This document shows, piece by piece, positions 18,886 to 28,132 of a stretch of DNA of 64,000 nt; position 1 is the stretch's first letter; the number at the start of each line of letters is the position of its first letter. Position numbers and translations under genes: made by a program. Under the pieces are notes generated by a model. The model was not told the origin of the DNA and did no database searches. It was given only the letters and a program-made list of their open reading frames with translations. Origin of the DNA: Pseudomonas fulva (GTDB taxonomy: Bacteria > Pseudomonadota > Gammaproteobacteria > Pseudomonadales > Pseudomonadaceae); NCBI RefSeq assembly GCF_015680705.1, contig NZ_JADNYP010000005.1, positions 244,185 through 308,184 of the forward strand, in the 5' to 3' direction.

Positions 18886-18904
18886 AATGCGAAAGATTTG
18901 CATT
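18886..18904. promoter_or_regulatory. Fur-box-like palindrome upstream of the imelysin cluster
   Basis: AATGCGAAAGATTTGCATT is an imperfect 19-bp palindrome (7 of 9 positions pair) with the AT-rich, GCAAAT/GCATT shape of some Pseudomonas Fur sites. It is 64 bases before the imelysin start. The match to the classical Fur consensus is partial, so it is a candidate only. Confidence 0.4.
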
Positions 18905-18970
18905 TTATGTAAAGGGGCGACGAGCAATTGGCGGATCCGCCAGGCGCTGCAACGCCGTGCCAGGCAGCGG

Positions 18971-21022
18971 CTAGAGCGCGGAAACCTGGTTGCGCTGCGC
19001 CTGCCTGAGGAACTGGGCCAGTTCGCGAGCCGGCAAGGGCTTGCTGTAGTGATAGCCCTGGCCTTCGTGACAACCCTGGGCAATGATGTAGGCCTCCTGT
19101 TCGGCCGTTTCGACCCCTTCGGCGATCACTTGCATGCCCAGGCTCTTGCCAAGCTGGATGATCGCCCGGACGATGGTGGCGTCGTCGTCATCGTCCAGCA
19201 GGTCCTGGACGAAGCTCTTGTCGATCTTGATCTTGTCCAGCGGCAGGGACTTGAGATAGCTGAGCGAGGAATAGCCGGTGCCGAAATCGTCGATGGCGAT
19301 CAGCGCGCCGGAGCGACGCAAGCTGAGCAGGTGCTGGGCTGCCGTGCTGATGTCTTCCATCAGGCCGGTCTCGGTGACTTCCAGCTCCAGGCTCGCAGGC
19401 GGCAGGCGATGGATCTGCAGCAGGTTGTTGACCACCCGCGGCAGCTCGTTGTGATGCAACTGCACGGTGGACAGGTTGACCGCCATGCGCAGTTCGCCGA
19501 AGCCCTGGTCGTGCCACTCGCGAAGCTGCCGGCAGGCCCGGTCCAGGACCCACTCGCCGATGCCGATGATGCTGCCATTCTGTTCGGCCAGCGGGATGAA
19601 CTGGTCCGGAGGGATCATGCCCAGCTCCGGATGTCGCCAGCGCAGCAGGGCCTCCACGCCAACCACGCGCTTGTCGCGATAGCTGATCTGCGGCTGGTAG
19701 ACCAGATACAGCTGGTCGCGTGCCAAGGCTTCGCGGAGATCCTTCTCCAGCTCGCGCCGGCGACGCATTTCGCTGTCCACGCTGGCGACATAGAACTGGT
19801 AACGGTTGCGCGAGCGGGCCTTGGCCAGGGTCATGGTCTGCTCGGCTTTCTGCAGCAACTTTTCGGTGCTGTCGCCATCCTCGGGGAACAAGGTGATGCC
19901 GATGGTGGCGCGCAGGCGAATCTGCTGCTGCTCGAACGAAAAAGGGATTTCCAGTTCGTCGAGGATGGCCTGGGCAAGCTCGGCCGCTTCGTAAGGCTGT
20001 TCGATGTTCGCCTGGACCAGCGCGAACTGGTCGCCACCGAGGCGGGCCAAGGCGGCGAGCCGGCTGCTGTGGGCCCGCAGGCGATCGGCCAGGGCCAGCA
20101 GCAACTGGTCGCCGACCTGGTAGCTGAACTGTTCGTTGATGCCCTTGAAATCGTCCAGGCCGACGCACAGCACCGCCACGCGTCGCTGCAGGCGAGCAGC
20201 GTCGTCGAGTATCTTGTCCAGTTGCTGCTGCAATTGCTGGCGATTCGGCAGGCCGGTGAGGAAGTCGTACTGGGCCAGGCGCTGCAGGCTGTTTTCCGCC
20301 TCGTGACGCAGGTGGGTGTTGCGCTCGATCGAAGCCAGCAACTGGTTGGCCGTGTCGACCCAAAGGCCGAGCTCGTTTTTCTCGTGGCCCTTGAGCAGGG
20401 GGATCTGATACTGGCTGGGCCGGTCCGGATTGATCTGCATCAGGTGCTCGATGATCTTCGACAACGGCTTGGTCAGCAGCCAGTGATAGACCAGGTAGAG
20501 CACCAGCCCCATGGCCAGGGCGCGCAGCACGCCGGATACGAAGATGATCACGGCATTGAACAGGAAGCCCTGGCCGTAGCTTCCAGTGTCGAGCGTGATG
20601 CTCAGGTCGCCGTAGTATTCGCTGTAGGGACCGCGACCGACCAGTTGGGTGGTGAAGCTGCGTTCCTGGCCGAGTATCAGGTCGGTCAGCCAGCGCGTGG
20701 ACATTTGCCGCAGCGGGCGCGACTTCTGCGCCAGCATGGTCTCGTTCGGATGCCCGATGGAAGCCATGCGCACCGACTCGTCCTGGAACAGCCCCTCCAT
20801 CACCTGCATGCCCATTTCCCGATCCAGGCTATAGACCGCCTGGGTCGATGGATCGCGGAACATGTCGAGGATTCGCTGGGCATCGGTAGCAACAGCCTGA
20901 CGGGTCTTGTAGGCGTCGTAGACGATCTGCGCGCAACTGAGCACGACGCCGACCGCAAGCGCGGCCATCAGCACGACCCTCAGCAACTTGACCGACAAGC
21001 TGTTCTTGAATTCCAGCTTCAA
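18971..21022 (-). CDS. bifA: BifA, membrane c-di-GMP phosphodiesterase (degenerate GGDEF + EAL)
   Basis: A 683-residue inner-membrane protein: membrane segments at about 9-30 and 150-190 flank a periplasmic region. The GGDEF domain is degenerate (GGDQF), as in P. aeruginosa BifA. The EAL domain (about 420-670) keeps EALLRWRHPE and AIDDFGTGYSSLSYL. It should lower c-di-GMP and promote swarming over biofilm. The TTG at 21022 is chosen because AAGGAAG lies seven bases upstream and MKLEFKNSLSVKLLR is the expected N-terminus; ATGs at 21052/21055 are alternatives. The bifA-sodB-argO-argP order matches P. aeruginosa PA4367-PA4364. Confidence 0.9.
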   Translation of the reverse strand: MKLEFKNSLSVKLLRVVLMAALAVGVVLSCAQIVYDAYKTRQAVATDAQRILDMFRDPSTQAVYSLDREMGMQVMEGLFQDESVRMASIGHPNETMLAQKSRPLRQMSTRWLTDLILGQERSFTTQLVGRGPYSEYYGDLSITLDTGSYGQGFLFNAVIIFVSGVLRALAMGLVLYLVYHWLLTKPLSKIIEHLMQINPDRPSQYQIPLLKGHEKNELGLWVDTANQLLASIERNTHLRHEAENSLQRLAQYDFLTGLPNRQQLQQQLDKILDDAARLQRRVAVLCVGLDDFKGINEQFSYQVGDQLLLALADRLRAHSSRLAALARLGGDQFALVQANIEQPYEAAELAQAILDELEIPFSFEQQQIRLRATIGITLFPEDGDSTEKLLQKAEQTMTLAKARSRNRYQFYVASVDSEMRRRRELEKDLREALARDQLYLVYQPQISYRDKRVVGVEALLRWRHPELGMIPPDQFIPLAEQNGSIIGIGEWVLDRACRQLREWHDQGFGELRMAVNLSTVQLHHNELPRVVNNLLQIHRLPPASLELEVTETGLMEDISTAAQHLLSLRRSGALIAIDDFGTGYSSLSYLKSLPLDKIKIDKSFVQDLLDDDDDATIVRAIIQLGKSLGMQVIAEGVETAEQEAYIIAQGCHEGQGYHYSKPLPARELAQFLRQAQRNQVSAL

Positions 21023-21252
21023 TGGGGCTTCCTTAATCCATGCGGACGACATCATCTTGACATCGATCCGATCCGTACACTGTCTGCCGACCCGAGACAC
21101 CACGAGCCGGCTGGGATGGAACCCATCATTCTGGTGCCCGACAGTGTATCGGTCACCCAGCCATGCGACTTGAGCGCGCCGTGGCCATCTTCCTGAGGAT
21201 GATGTTAGCGTGTGATCCGTCACCGGCAAGCCATGCCTGGCGATTACCCAGG

Positions 21253-21280
21253 CGAAAAAAAACCCGGCGGATGCCGGGTT
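21253..21280 (-). terminator. Rho-independent terminator after sodB
   Basis: On the minus strand AACCCGGC (21280-21273), loop ATCC and GCCGGGTT (21268-21261) are followed by a run of T. It ends sodB just before bifA. Confidence 0.9.
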
Positions 21281-21292
21281 CTTGTCGACCGA

Positions 21293-21889
21293 TCAGGCCT
21301 TGAACACATTGCCTTCGAACTGCTGGGCCACGAAGTCCCAGTTGACCAGCTGCCAGAACGCCTCGACGTACTTCGGCCGCACGTTGCGGTAGTCGATGTA
21401 GTAGGCGTGCTCCCAGACATCGCAGGTCAGCAGCGGGGTGTCGCCGCTGGTCAGCGGGTTGCCGGCGCCGATGGTGCTGGCCAGGGCCAGGGAACCGTCG
21501 GCTTTCTTGACCAGCCAGCCCCAGCCAGAGCCGAAGGTGCCGACGGAGGTCTTGGTGAACTCTTCCTTGAACTTGTCGAAGGAACCGAACGCCTGGTCGA
21601 TGGCTGCCGCCAGGGCACCGGTCGGCTGGCCGCCGCCATTGGGCGACAGGCAATTCCAGTAGAAGGTGTGGTTCCAGACCTGGGCGGCGTTGTTGAACAC
21701 GCCACCGGAGGAAGTCTTGACGATTTCTTCGAGCGTCTTGCCTTCGAACTCGGTGCCCGGAATCAGATTGTTCAGGTTCACGACATAGGTGTTGTGATGC
21801 TTGTCGTGGTGATACTCCAGGGTTTCCTTGGAGATGTGCGGCTGCAGGGCATCATGGGCGTAGGGCAGCGGCGGCAATTCAAAAGCCAT
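21293..21889 (-). CDS. sodB: Iron superoxide dismutase
   Basis: A 198-residue Fe-SOD that converts superoxide to hydrogen peroxide and oxygen in the cytosol. It begins [15 protein letters not shown] and carries the metal ligands in [11 protein letters not shown] (His), VWNHTFYWN (His) and [13 protein letters not shown] (Asp and His). Length and motifs fit the iron-type enzyme. It is well separated from bifA by a terminator and preceded by a repeat element and the end of argO. Confidence 0.97.
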   Translation of the reverse strand: MAFELPPLPYAHDALQPHISKETLEYHHDKHHNTYVVNLNNLIPGTEFEGKTLEEIVKTSSGGVFNNAAQVWNHTFYWNCLSPNGGGQPTGALAAAIDQAFGSFDKFKEEFTKTSVGTFGSGWGWLVKKADGSLALASTIGAGNPLTSGDTPLLTCDVWEHAYYIDYRNVRPKYVEAFWQLVNWDFVAQQFEGNVFKA

Positions 21890-22033
21890 GGTTCAACTCC
21901 TGTTCAGGTCTGTTTGCGTGTGCGCAAGGCCGATCACGGGCGGCCCTTGAAGCGTCGACGGGTTTTACCTCTGGCGACGCAAGCCCCCGGATCATAGCAC
22001 CTGTCGGCGGTGGGCGACGAGCAGTAGCCGCAG

Positions 22034-22132
22034 CCCGCAAGCTACATGCTGATCGTGTCGATCTTGCGAACGCCGCTCATCTGGAAGATGGAGTCGCAGG
22101 CGCAGGCGACTCGGTCTGCTTTGGCTTGAAGC
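22034..22132 (+). repeat. Dispersed intergenic hairpin element, copy A
   Basis: Copy A starts CCGCAAGCTACATGCTGATC and ends at the argO stop codon. It holds the 15-base core GCTGATCGTGTCGAT (22048-22062), a CATCT/AGATG hairpin, and a perfect GAGTCGC/GCGACTC hairpin. Two other copies lie at 36608-36712 and 43843-43966. Three hairpins within about 100 bases suggest a structured nucleic acid, not a coding sequence. Confidence 0.75.
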
Positions 22133-22729
22133 TCAGAGCACCAGCTGGACAGCCACCGCGAACATCATGGCGGCCACCAGCAGGTCGAGCAGGCGCCAGG
22201 TGGCGGGGCGGGCCAGCCAAGGTGCCAGCCAGGCGGCGGCGAGCGCCAGGCTGAAGAACCAGACCAGCGAGGCGCTGGCCGCACCTGCGACATAGGCACC
22301 GGGCACGCTCTGCTGGGCGCCGAGCGAGCCGATCAGCAGCACGGTATCGAGATAGACATGGGGGTTGAGCAGGGTCACCGCCAGGGCGCTGAGCAGCACC
22401 GCCCGACGTGAGCGCAACCCCTGGTCCTGCTGCTGGTGCAGGCTCTGCCTCGAGCAGGCGCGGCGTAGCGCCTGGCTGCCGTACCAGATCAGGAAGGCCG
22501 CGCCGCCCCAGCGAGCGACCGCGAGCAGGGTAGGGTTGTGTGCCAGTACCGTGGCCAGGCCGAACACGCCGGCCGCCACCAGGATCGCATCGCACAGCAC
22601 GCACAGCGCCGCGACTGGCAGGTGATGCTCGCGACGCAGGCTCTGGGCAAGGACGAAGGCGTTTTGCGTACCGATCGCCATGATCAGCCCGAAGGCCACC
22701 AGCAGACCGTTGAGATAGCTTTGCCACAT
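22133..22729 (-). CDS. argO: ArgO/LysE-type amino-acid exporter
   Basis: A 198-residue inner-membrane protein with about six hydrophobic segments; the start MWQSYLNGLLVAFGLIMAIGTQNAFVL is the LysE/ArgO signature (GxxxxIGxQNAF). E. coli ArgO exports arginine (and canavanine) under ArgP control. The argP-like gene is divergent, 128 bases away. The ATG at 22729 matches the family start. Its stop codon abuts repeat copy A. Confidence 0.88.
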   Translation of the reverse strand: MWQSYLNGLLVAFGLIMAIGTQNAFVLAQSLRREHHLPVAALCVLCDAILVAAGVFGLATVLAHNPTLLAVARWGGAAFLIWYGSQALRRACSRQSLHQQQDQGLRSRRAVLLSALAVTLLNPHVYLDTVLLIGSLGAQQSVPGAYVAGAASASLVWFFSLALAAAWLAPWLARPATWRLLDLLVAAMMFAVAVQLVL

Positions 22730-22857
22730 GGCAGGGGACACTCCATTGACGCAAGTACCAGGCTTGCGCCGCTCAGCGAAGGGAAGAGGCTGGCCATTGT
22801 GCCCATCGGCGCTGTATAAGGAAAACCAATAAAGCTCATCAGGCATTAGGAAAATCG

Positions 22858-23748
22858 ATGTTCGACTACAAGCTGCTGGCCGCTCTCGCGTCGGTGATCG
22901 AACAGGGCGGTTTCGAGCGCGCCGCGCAGATGCTCGGGCTTTCGCAATCAGCCGTTTCCCAGCGCATCAAGCTGCTCGAGGCGCGCGTTGGCCAGCCGGT
23001 GCTGGTGCGTGCCAACCCACCGAGTCCCACCGAGGTCGGGCGGCAGTTGCTCAACCATGTCCAGCAGGTGCGCTTGCTCGAGCGCGACCTGCAGCGCCAG
23101 GTGCCGGCGCTCGACGAATCCGGCATGCCCGAACGCTTGCGTATCGCCCTCAACGCCGACAGCCTGGCAACCTGGTGGGCTGGCGCGGTAGGGCCCTTTT
23201 GCGCCGCACAGCAAGTCTTGCTCGACCTGGTGGTCGAAGACCAGGATGTGGGGCTGCGGCGCATGCGTGCCGGGGAGGTGGCCGCCTGCCTGTGCGCCAG
23301 CGAGCGGCCCGTGGCTGGCGCGCGCAGCCTGCCGCTTGGCGCCATGCGCTATCGCGCGCTGGCAAGCCCGACGTTCATGGCCCGCCACTTCGCCGCTGGC
23401 TTCGAGGCCAGGCGCCTGGCACGCACCCCAGCCATCGTGTTCGGGCCCGACGATTTTCTCCAGCATCGCTATCTGGCCTCGCTGGGCATCGAGGAAGGGT
23501 TCCTTCACCACCTGTGTCCATCCGCCGAAGGATTCCTGCGCATGACCGAGGCCGGGGTCGGCTGGGGACTGATGCCGGAACTGCAAGTCGTCGAACAGCT
23601 CGAGAGCGGTCGGCTGGTGGAAATCTGCGCCGGTACGCCCATCGACGTGCCGCTGTACTGGCATCATTGGCGCACGGGCGGGCTGCTGCTTGGTCAACTG
23701 ACCGAACACCTGCGACAGACGGCAGCGCAATGGCTGGTGCCGTTGTAG
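22858..23748 (+). CDS. argP: ArgP/IciA-type LysR transcription regulator
   Basis: A 296-residue LysR regulator with N-terminal helix-turn-helix (ALASVIEQGGFERAAQMLGLSQSAVSQRIKLLEARVG) and a ligand domain. In E. coli ArgP (formerly IciA) binds arginine or lysine and activates argO; the divergent argO here supports the same circuit. The intergenic region 22730-22857 has AT-rich stretches near 22815-22850 that should hold both promoters and the ArgP site, but I see no clear operator. Confidence 0.88.
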   Translation: MFDYKLLAALASVIEQGGFERAAQMLGLSQSAVSQRIKLLEARVGQPVLVRANPPSPTEVGRQLLNHVQQVRLLERDLQRQVPALDESGMPERLRIALNADSLATWWAGAVGPFCAAQQVLLDLVVEDQDVGLRRMRAGEVAACLCASERPVAGARSLPLGAMRYRALASPTFMARHFAAGFEARRLARTPAIVFGPDDFLQHRYLASLGIEEGFLHHLCPSAEGFLRMTEAGVGWGLMPELQVVEQLESGRLVEICAGTPIDVPLYWHHWRTGGLLLGQLTEHLRQTAAQWLVPL

Positions 23749-23797
23749 GTGAACGCGACGTCTGTTGCATCTGGAATCTGGCAAGGCGGAGTCAAAC

Positions 23798-24793
23798 ATG
23801 CGAATTCTGGTCACCGGTGCGAGCAGCTTCATTGGCGCACGTTTCGCCCGTTTCGCCCTTGAGCAGGGCCTGGAGGTGCGGGTCAACGGCCGGCGCGCCG
23901 AGGGCGTCGAGCACCTGGTCAAGCGAGGCGCGCAGTTCGTCCCTGGCGACCTGACCGATGCCCGCCTGGCCCGCCGGCTGTGCCAGGGCATGGAGGCCGT
24001 GGTGCATTGCGCGGGCGTGTCGGGCCATTGGGGGCGTTATCAGGATTTCCACCAGGGCAACGTGGTGACGACCGAGAACATCGTCGAAGCCTGCCTCAAG
24101 GAGCAGGTGCGCCGGCTGGTGTACCGGTCTTCGGCAGCCGTGTACTTCGATGGCCGGGCCCGCCTCGGGGTGCGCGAGGACCAGTTGCCGCGCCGGCTGC
24201 ATGGCCACCAGGCATTGACCCGCTTTCTCGCCGAACAGAAGGTCTTCGGTGCCCAGGAGTTCGGTCTCGAGGCGCTGGCGCTGCGCCCGCGCCTGGTCAC
24301 CGGAGCCGGTGATGGCAGCCTCTTTCCGCGCCTGCTGCAATTGCAGCGCAAGCGGCGTCTGGCAATCATCGGCAATGGTCTGAACAAGGTCGACTTCACC
24401 AGCATGCACAATCTCAACGAGGCCCTGCTGGCGGCCTTGTACGCCGGGGAACACGCGCTCGGGCAGGCCTATAACATCAGCAATGGCCAGCCGGTGCCGC
24501 TGTGGGACGTGATCAACTATGTCATGCGCCAGATGGAGCTGCCCCAGGTGACCCGGTATCGCAACCAGGGCCTGGCCTACGGCCTGGGGGCGATCAACGA
24601 GGCCGTCTGCCTGCTCTGGCCGGGACGGCCGCAGCCAAGCCAATCGCGCCTGGGCGTACAGGCCATGAGCAAGGACTTCACCCTCGATATCAGCCGTGCC
24701 CGGCAGTTGCTCGACTACCGGCCGAGGGTCAGCCTGTGGGCGGCGCTGGACGAGTTCTGCAACTGGTGGAAGAGGCAGCCGGTCGGCTCCTGA
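23798..24793 (+). CDS. Extended-SDR epimerase-like protein with altered active site
   Basis: A 331-residue NAD(P)-binding protein. The Rossmann motif is GASSFIGARF (7-16), and VYRSSAAVYF (108-117) supplies the catalytic serine region. Where extended SDRs of the 3-beta-HSD type have YxxxK (typically YAKTKALAE), this protein reads QALTRFLAE with Q138 and R142, so the catalytic Tyr and Lys are absent. It probably binds cofactor, but its enzymology may differ or it may be a regulator. It is preceded by argP with a 49-base gap. Closest known product is annotated only as an oxidoreductase. Confidence 0.75.
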   Translation: MRILVTGASSFIGARFARFALEQGLEVRVNGRRAEGVEHLVKRGAQFVPGDLTDARLARRLCQGMEAVVHCAGVSGHWGRYQDFHQGNVVTTENIVEACLKEQVRRLVYRSSAAVYFDGRARLGVREDQLPRRLHGHQALTRFLAEQKVFGAQEFGLEALALRPRLVTGAGDGSLFPRLLQLQRKRRLAIIGNGLNKVDFTSMHNLNEALLAALYAGEHALGQAYNISNGQPVPLWDVINYVMRQMELPQVTRYRNQGLAYGLGAINEAVCLLWPGRPQPSQSRLGVQAMSKDFTLDISRARQLLDYRPRVSLWAALDEFCNWWKRQPVGS

Positions 24794-24878
24794 GCGGCTG
24801 CCGACGTTCGAGTTCGGTCAGGCCATGTCCGGGCGGTTTATAATCCCTCCTCTTTCGTTGCCAGCGTGACCCAGCCCC

Positions 24879-25709
24879 ATGCGTAATGATGCTCATGATG
24901 ATCTCGACAGCGTGCCGACTCTGCGGGCCGGCACCCGTGACGATGACGAACTGCTTGCGCCGCCCCGGGTGCGCCAGCGTCAGCAAGCGGCGCGGCCCGC
25001 CAGCACGGGGCCGCTCTGGGCGCTGCTGGCCGCTGCCTTCATCGCCCTGGCGGGCCTGGGCTGGTGGAGCTTCCAGCAGATTTCGCTGATGGAGCAACAG
25101 CTGGTGGCGACCCAGGACAGTTTCGCGCGTATCAGCGAAGAGGCGGCGGGACGCCTGCAGACGATCAGCGGCAAGGTCGCCGCCAGCGAATCGAGCGTCA
25201 ATACCGACAACGAGGCACTGAAGCTGCAGATTCGCCAACTGCAAGCCAGCCTGGCCGAGCAAGGCAGGCAGCAGCAAGGTGTGGCCGGGCAGGCTGGCGA
25301 TCTGGGCAAGCGGCTCGAGCAGGTCCTGGCCGATACCCGTGAGCAGCAGAAGGCCGTCGCCGAGCTGCAAGCGCGGCTGGAGACCCAGTTGCAGGCGGTG
25401 AGTGGCGAATTGGCCACGCTCAAGTCGGCCCAGATCGATGCCGGCAAGCTCGATGACAAGCTCAAGCGTCTCGACAGCGACGTGGCTGCCCTGAAGAAGC
25501 AGGGCGATTCGGTCGCGGCGATCAAGAGCCTGGAACAGGACATGCTGGTGCTCAGGAGTCAGCTCGACAATCGTCCGGCCAGCACACCCGCGACCGACGC
25601 GGCCTCGTTGCAGGAATTCGATGCCTTTCGTGGCCAGGTGACGCGCAACCTCAATACCTTGCAGAGCCAGGTGCGGAATCTGCAGCAACAGATCGATGCT
25701 CGACCGTGA
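24879..25709 (+). CDS. Coiled-coil membrane protein of unknown function
   Basis: A 276-residue protein. The first 45 residues are polar and cytosolic; one membrane segment (WALLAAAFIALAGLGWWSF, about 47-65) is followed by about 200 residues of heptad-rich coiled coil (SLMEQQLVATQDSFARISEEAAGRLQ ... QVRNLQQQIDARP). The layout is a type II membrane protein with a periplasmic coiled coil. Such proteins occur in division or envelope assembly, but I cannot name the family. Confidence 0.75.
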   Translation: MRNDAHDDLDSVPTLRAGTRDDDELLAPPRVRQRQQAARPASTGPLWALLAAAFIALAGLGWWSFQQISLMEQQLVATQDSFARISEEAAGRLQTISGKVAASESSVNTDNEALKLQIRQLQASLAEQGRQQQGVAGQAGDLGKRLEQVLADTREQQKAVAELQARLETQLQAVSGELATLKSAQIDAGKLDDKLKRLDSDVAALKKQGDSVAAIKSLEQDMLVLRSQLDNRPASTPATDAASLQEFDAFRGQVTRNLNTLQSQVRNLQQQIDARP

Positions 25710-25753
25710 ACGGACAGGCACGCTCCAGCCAGCGCCGGGGCTAGACTCGACGA

Positions 25754-26356
25754 ATGAACTATCTCGCACATCTTCATCTCGGCGGCGACCAGCCCGAGCA
25801 GTTGCTCGGCAGCTTGTACGGCGACTTCGTCAAGGGATCGCTTGAAGGGCGCTTTTCCTGCCAGCTGCAGGCATCGATCCGCCTGCACAGGCGCATCGAC
25901 AGCTATACCGACGGTCATCCGCAGGTGCAGGCCGCGCTTGCGCGGTTTCCGCGCGAGCGGCGACGTTATGCCGGGATCGTTCTCGACGTGTTCTTCGACC
26001 ATTGCCTGGCCCGCCATTGGCAGGACTATGCCGAACTGCCCCTGGCAGTGTTCACCCAGCGCTTCTATCGCATCCTGCTGGCCCAGCCGGAGCTGCCAGG
26101 ACGACTGGCGCAGGTCGCGCCGCACATGGCGGCCGATGACTGGCTGGGCGCTTATGCGGACTTCGCGACGCTGGAGCAGGTATTCAAGGGCATCTCGCGG
26201 CGCTTGTCGCGACCGCAGGGGCTGGCAGGGGTAATGCCGGAGCTCGAAGCGCTCTATGAGCCGCTGCTGGCAGATTTTCGGGTGTTCTACCCACAGTTGC
26301 AGCGGTTTTGCGCTTGCGAGCAAGGTCTGGCGCCAGGCACCGCATCGAGCGTGTGA
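25754..26356 (+). CDS. acpH: Acyl-carrier-protein phosphodiesterase
   Basis: A 200-residue protein of the AcpH (YajB) family: MNYLAHLHLGG, GSLYGDFVKG and LHRRIDSYTDGHP are family blocks; conserved Asp/His form an HD-like metal site. The enzyme cleaves 4'-phosphopantetheine from holo-ACP. It is convergent with olsA, with 26 bases between the stops. The start codon is preceded by a short gap without an obvious Shine-Dalgarno. Confidence 0.88.
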   Translation: MNYLAHLHLGGDQPEQLLGSLYGDFVKGSLEGRFSCQLQASIRLHRRIDSYTDGHPQVQAALARFPRERRRYAGIVLDVFFDHCLARHWQDYAELPLAVFTQRFYRILLAQPELPGRLAQVAPHMAADDWLGAYADFATLEQVFKGISRRLSRPQGLAGVMPELEALYEPLLADFRVFYPQLQRFCACEQGLAPGTASSV

Positions 26357-26382
26357 CGCCGGCCGGGTTGCAGCTTGTCCGA

Positions 26383-27159
26383 TCATGCGGCACAGGGCTG
26401 GCGGCGTGTCGCCTGCTCATCGCCCGACAACGCTTGCAGGATGGCCTGGCGTGCCTCGAAGGCCAGGGCGGCTCGCGTCTTCCCGGTGCTTGCCAGCGGC
26501 TCGAGCAGCCTGATCACAACCTCGCCTGGTGGCTGCGCGAACAAGCGCAACAGGTGCGAAACCAGGTCGTCCTCGCCGATGAATGGCGCGACCGGGTCGA
26601 GGCAGCCGTGACGCAGGTACTGGATCGCCACCGGCTGTACCGGGGTGCCTGCATCGATGGCGGCGCCCAGCAGACGGCCATGGAAGGCACGCACGCCGCT
26701 ACCGTCGGTGGTGGTGCCCTCGGGAAAGATCAACAATGGGCGCGACTGGCCCAGCCGCTCGATGATCTGCCGGCGCACCCGCTGACTATCGCCACCCCGG
26801 CGGATGAACAAGGTGCCGGCGTTTTTCGCCAGCCAGCCGGCAAGCGGCCAATCGCGCACTTCGGCCTTGGACAAGAACGACAAGGGCGTCAACCTGCCCA
26901 GCAAGGGGATGTCGGTCCAGGATACGTGGTTGCTGACCCAGAGCATGGGCCGCGACGGCAGTTCACCGATCACCCGCACCTCGAAAGGCAAGGTCCTGGC
27001 CAGGCGCCGCAAGAACGCTTGCGTCCAGCGCTGGCGCCGTTCGAGCGGGATGCGCAGGCCCACTCGTGCGCCACTTGCGAAACAGCCCGCCAGGATCGCA
27101 CCCAGTGCCAGCACTGCAAACAGGCGGCACAGGCGTGCCGCCGTCCGCGGCCCGGACAT
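26383..27159 (-). CDS. olsA: Lyso-ornithine lipid O-acyltransferase (OlsA-like, PlsC family)
   Basis: A 258-residue 1-acyl-sn-glycerol-3-phosphate acyltransferase-family protein. The HX4D motif is in SNHVSWTDIP, with LFIRRGG and LIFPEGTTTDGS. One N-terminal membrane segment is visible (LFAVLALGAILAGCF). OlsA adds the second acyl chain to make ornithine lipid. The ATG overlaps the olsB stop by one base (TGATG), so the two are translationally coupled, and the order matches the olsBA pair of P. aeruginosa. A separate lysophosphatidic acyltransferase role is possible. Confidence 0.83.
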   Translation of the reverse strand: MSGPRTAARLCRLFAVLALGAILAGCFASGARVGLRIPLERRQRWTQAFLRRLARTLPFEVRVIGELPSRPMLWVSNHVSWTDIPLLGRLTPLSFLSKAEVRDWPLAGWLAKNAGTLFIRRGGDSQRVRRQIIERLGQSRPLLIFPEGTTTDGSGVRAFHGRLLGAAIDAGTPVQPVAIQYLRHGCLDPVAPFIGEDDLVSHLLRLFAQPPGEVVIRLLEPLASTGKTRAALAFEARQAILQALSGDEQATRRQPCAA

Positions 27160-27914
27160 CAGACCGCCGCCTTGAAGTGGCGAGCGTAGCGCGGGCACAG
27201 TTCGTCCCGTTTGAGCAGAATGAACACGTCGGCGACCTGGAAGTTCTCGTCCCAGCACGGTTCGCCACAGATTTTCGCGCCCAGGCGCATGTAAGCCTTG
27301 AGCAGCGGCGGCATATGCGCACTGACATTGCCGGCAAGCGCAAGGGCGGGCAACGGCTTGCGCGGCTCGGCATGCAGCAGCTCGGTGCACAGATGGCGCT
27401 CGCGCAGGCGCTGCATGATCGCATGGGCCTGCACACCGCCGTCCTGCATGGAAATGCTGGCGCAGCCCATCAGGTAGTTGTAGCGCCCTTCGTTGAGCAC
27501 TTCGGCCAGTTCGCTCCAGAGCACGGCGATGGTACCGCCGTTGCGATAGGCTGGATCCACACAGGTGCGGCCTAGCTCGAGGATCGAACCTTGCAGGCGC
27601 AGCAAGCCGTGCAGGCGGAATTCTTCTTCGCTGTAGAAGCGGCCCAGGTTGCTGGCGGCGTCATGATCGAGCAGGCGGGTCGTGGCGACCAGTGCGCCAG
27701 TGAGCCTGTCGCGCACCCCAAGGTGGCGACAGTGAACGTCGTACTCATCTATGTCCAGGCCCTGTTCGGCGCCCTTGAGCCTGGCCTTGAACTCGCGGCT
27801 GAACACCTTGAAGCGCAGCGCCTGGGCTTCGCGCAACGCGGCGGGGCCGATCAGCCGTTCGGCTTGCAAGCGACGTTCGGTGGGGTCGTCGCCTGAGCGA
27901 GCGATTCGGATCAT
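27159..27914 (-). CDS. olsB: Ornithine N-acyltransferase (OlsB-like)
   Basis: A 251-residue GNAT/hemolysin-like acyltransferase: [42 protein letters not shown] and [10 protein letters not shown] are characteristic. It transfers a 3-hydroxyacyl chain from ACP to ornithine, the first step of ornithine-lipid synthesis, used to replace phospholipids when phosphate is scarce. It is the first gene of the olsBA pair. No convincing Pho box lies upstream. Confidence 0.85.
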   Translation of the reverse strand: MIRIARSGDDPTERRLQAERLIGPAALREAQALRFKVFSREFKARLKGAEQGLDIDEYDVHCRHLGVRDRLTGALVATTRLLDHDAASNLGRFYSEEEFRLHGLLRLQGSILELGRTCVDPAYRNGGTIAVLWSELAEVLNEGRYNYLMGCASISMQDGGVQAHAIMQRLRERHLCTELLHAEPRKPLPALALAGNVSAHMPPLLKAYMRLGAKICGEPCWDENFQVADVFILLKRDELCPRYARHFKAAV

Positions 27915-28132
27915 TGCGAGTCTCCATGGCCAGCAGCGGGAAGTGGACGATCGGCTTGGTTGTGCACGCTCAGGCTAGGCAGGCGCGGTGTCACCGACAT
28001 GAACCTTTGGTGATGCTTGCGTGACTGGCCTGGGGCCAGGCTTCGTGCGAGCGCCTCGAGAGGCGAGGGTGGGCGCTTGCTGGGGCGAAGGCAGCCGGGT
28101 AAGGTTGACGGCTTCTTTTCAAGAGATTGCAC

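Noticed and set aside
27915..28132. Pho box in front of olsB
   Set aside because: TGTCACCGACATG-like repeats around 27990 do not match the two-half CTGTCAT spacing of a Pho box.
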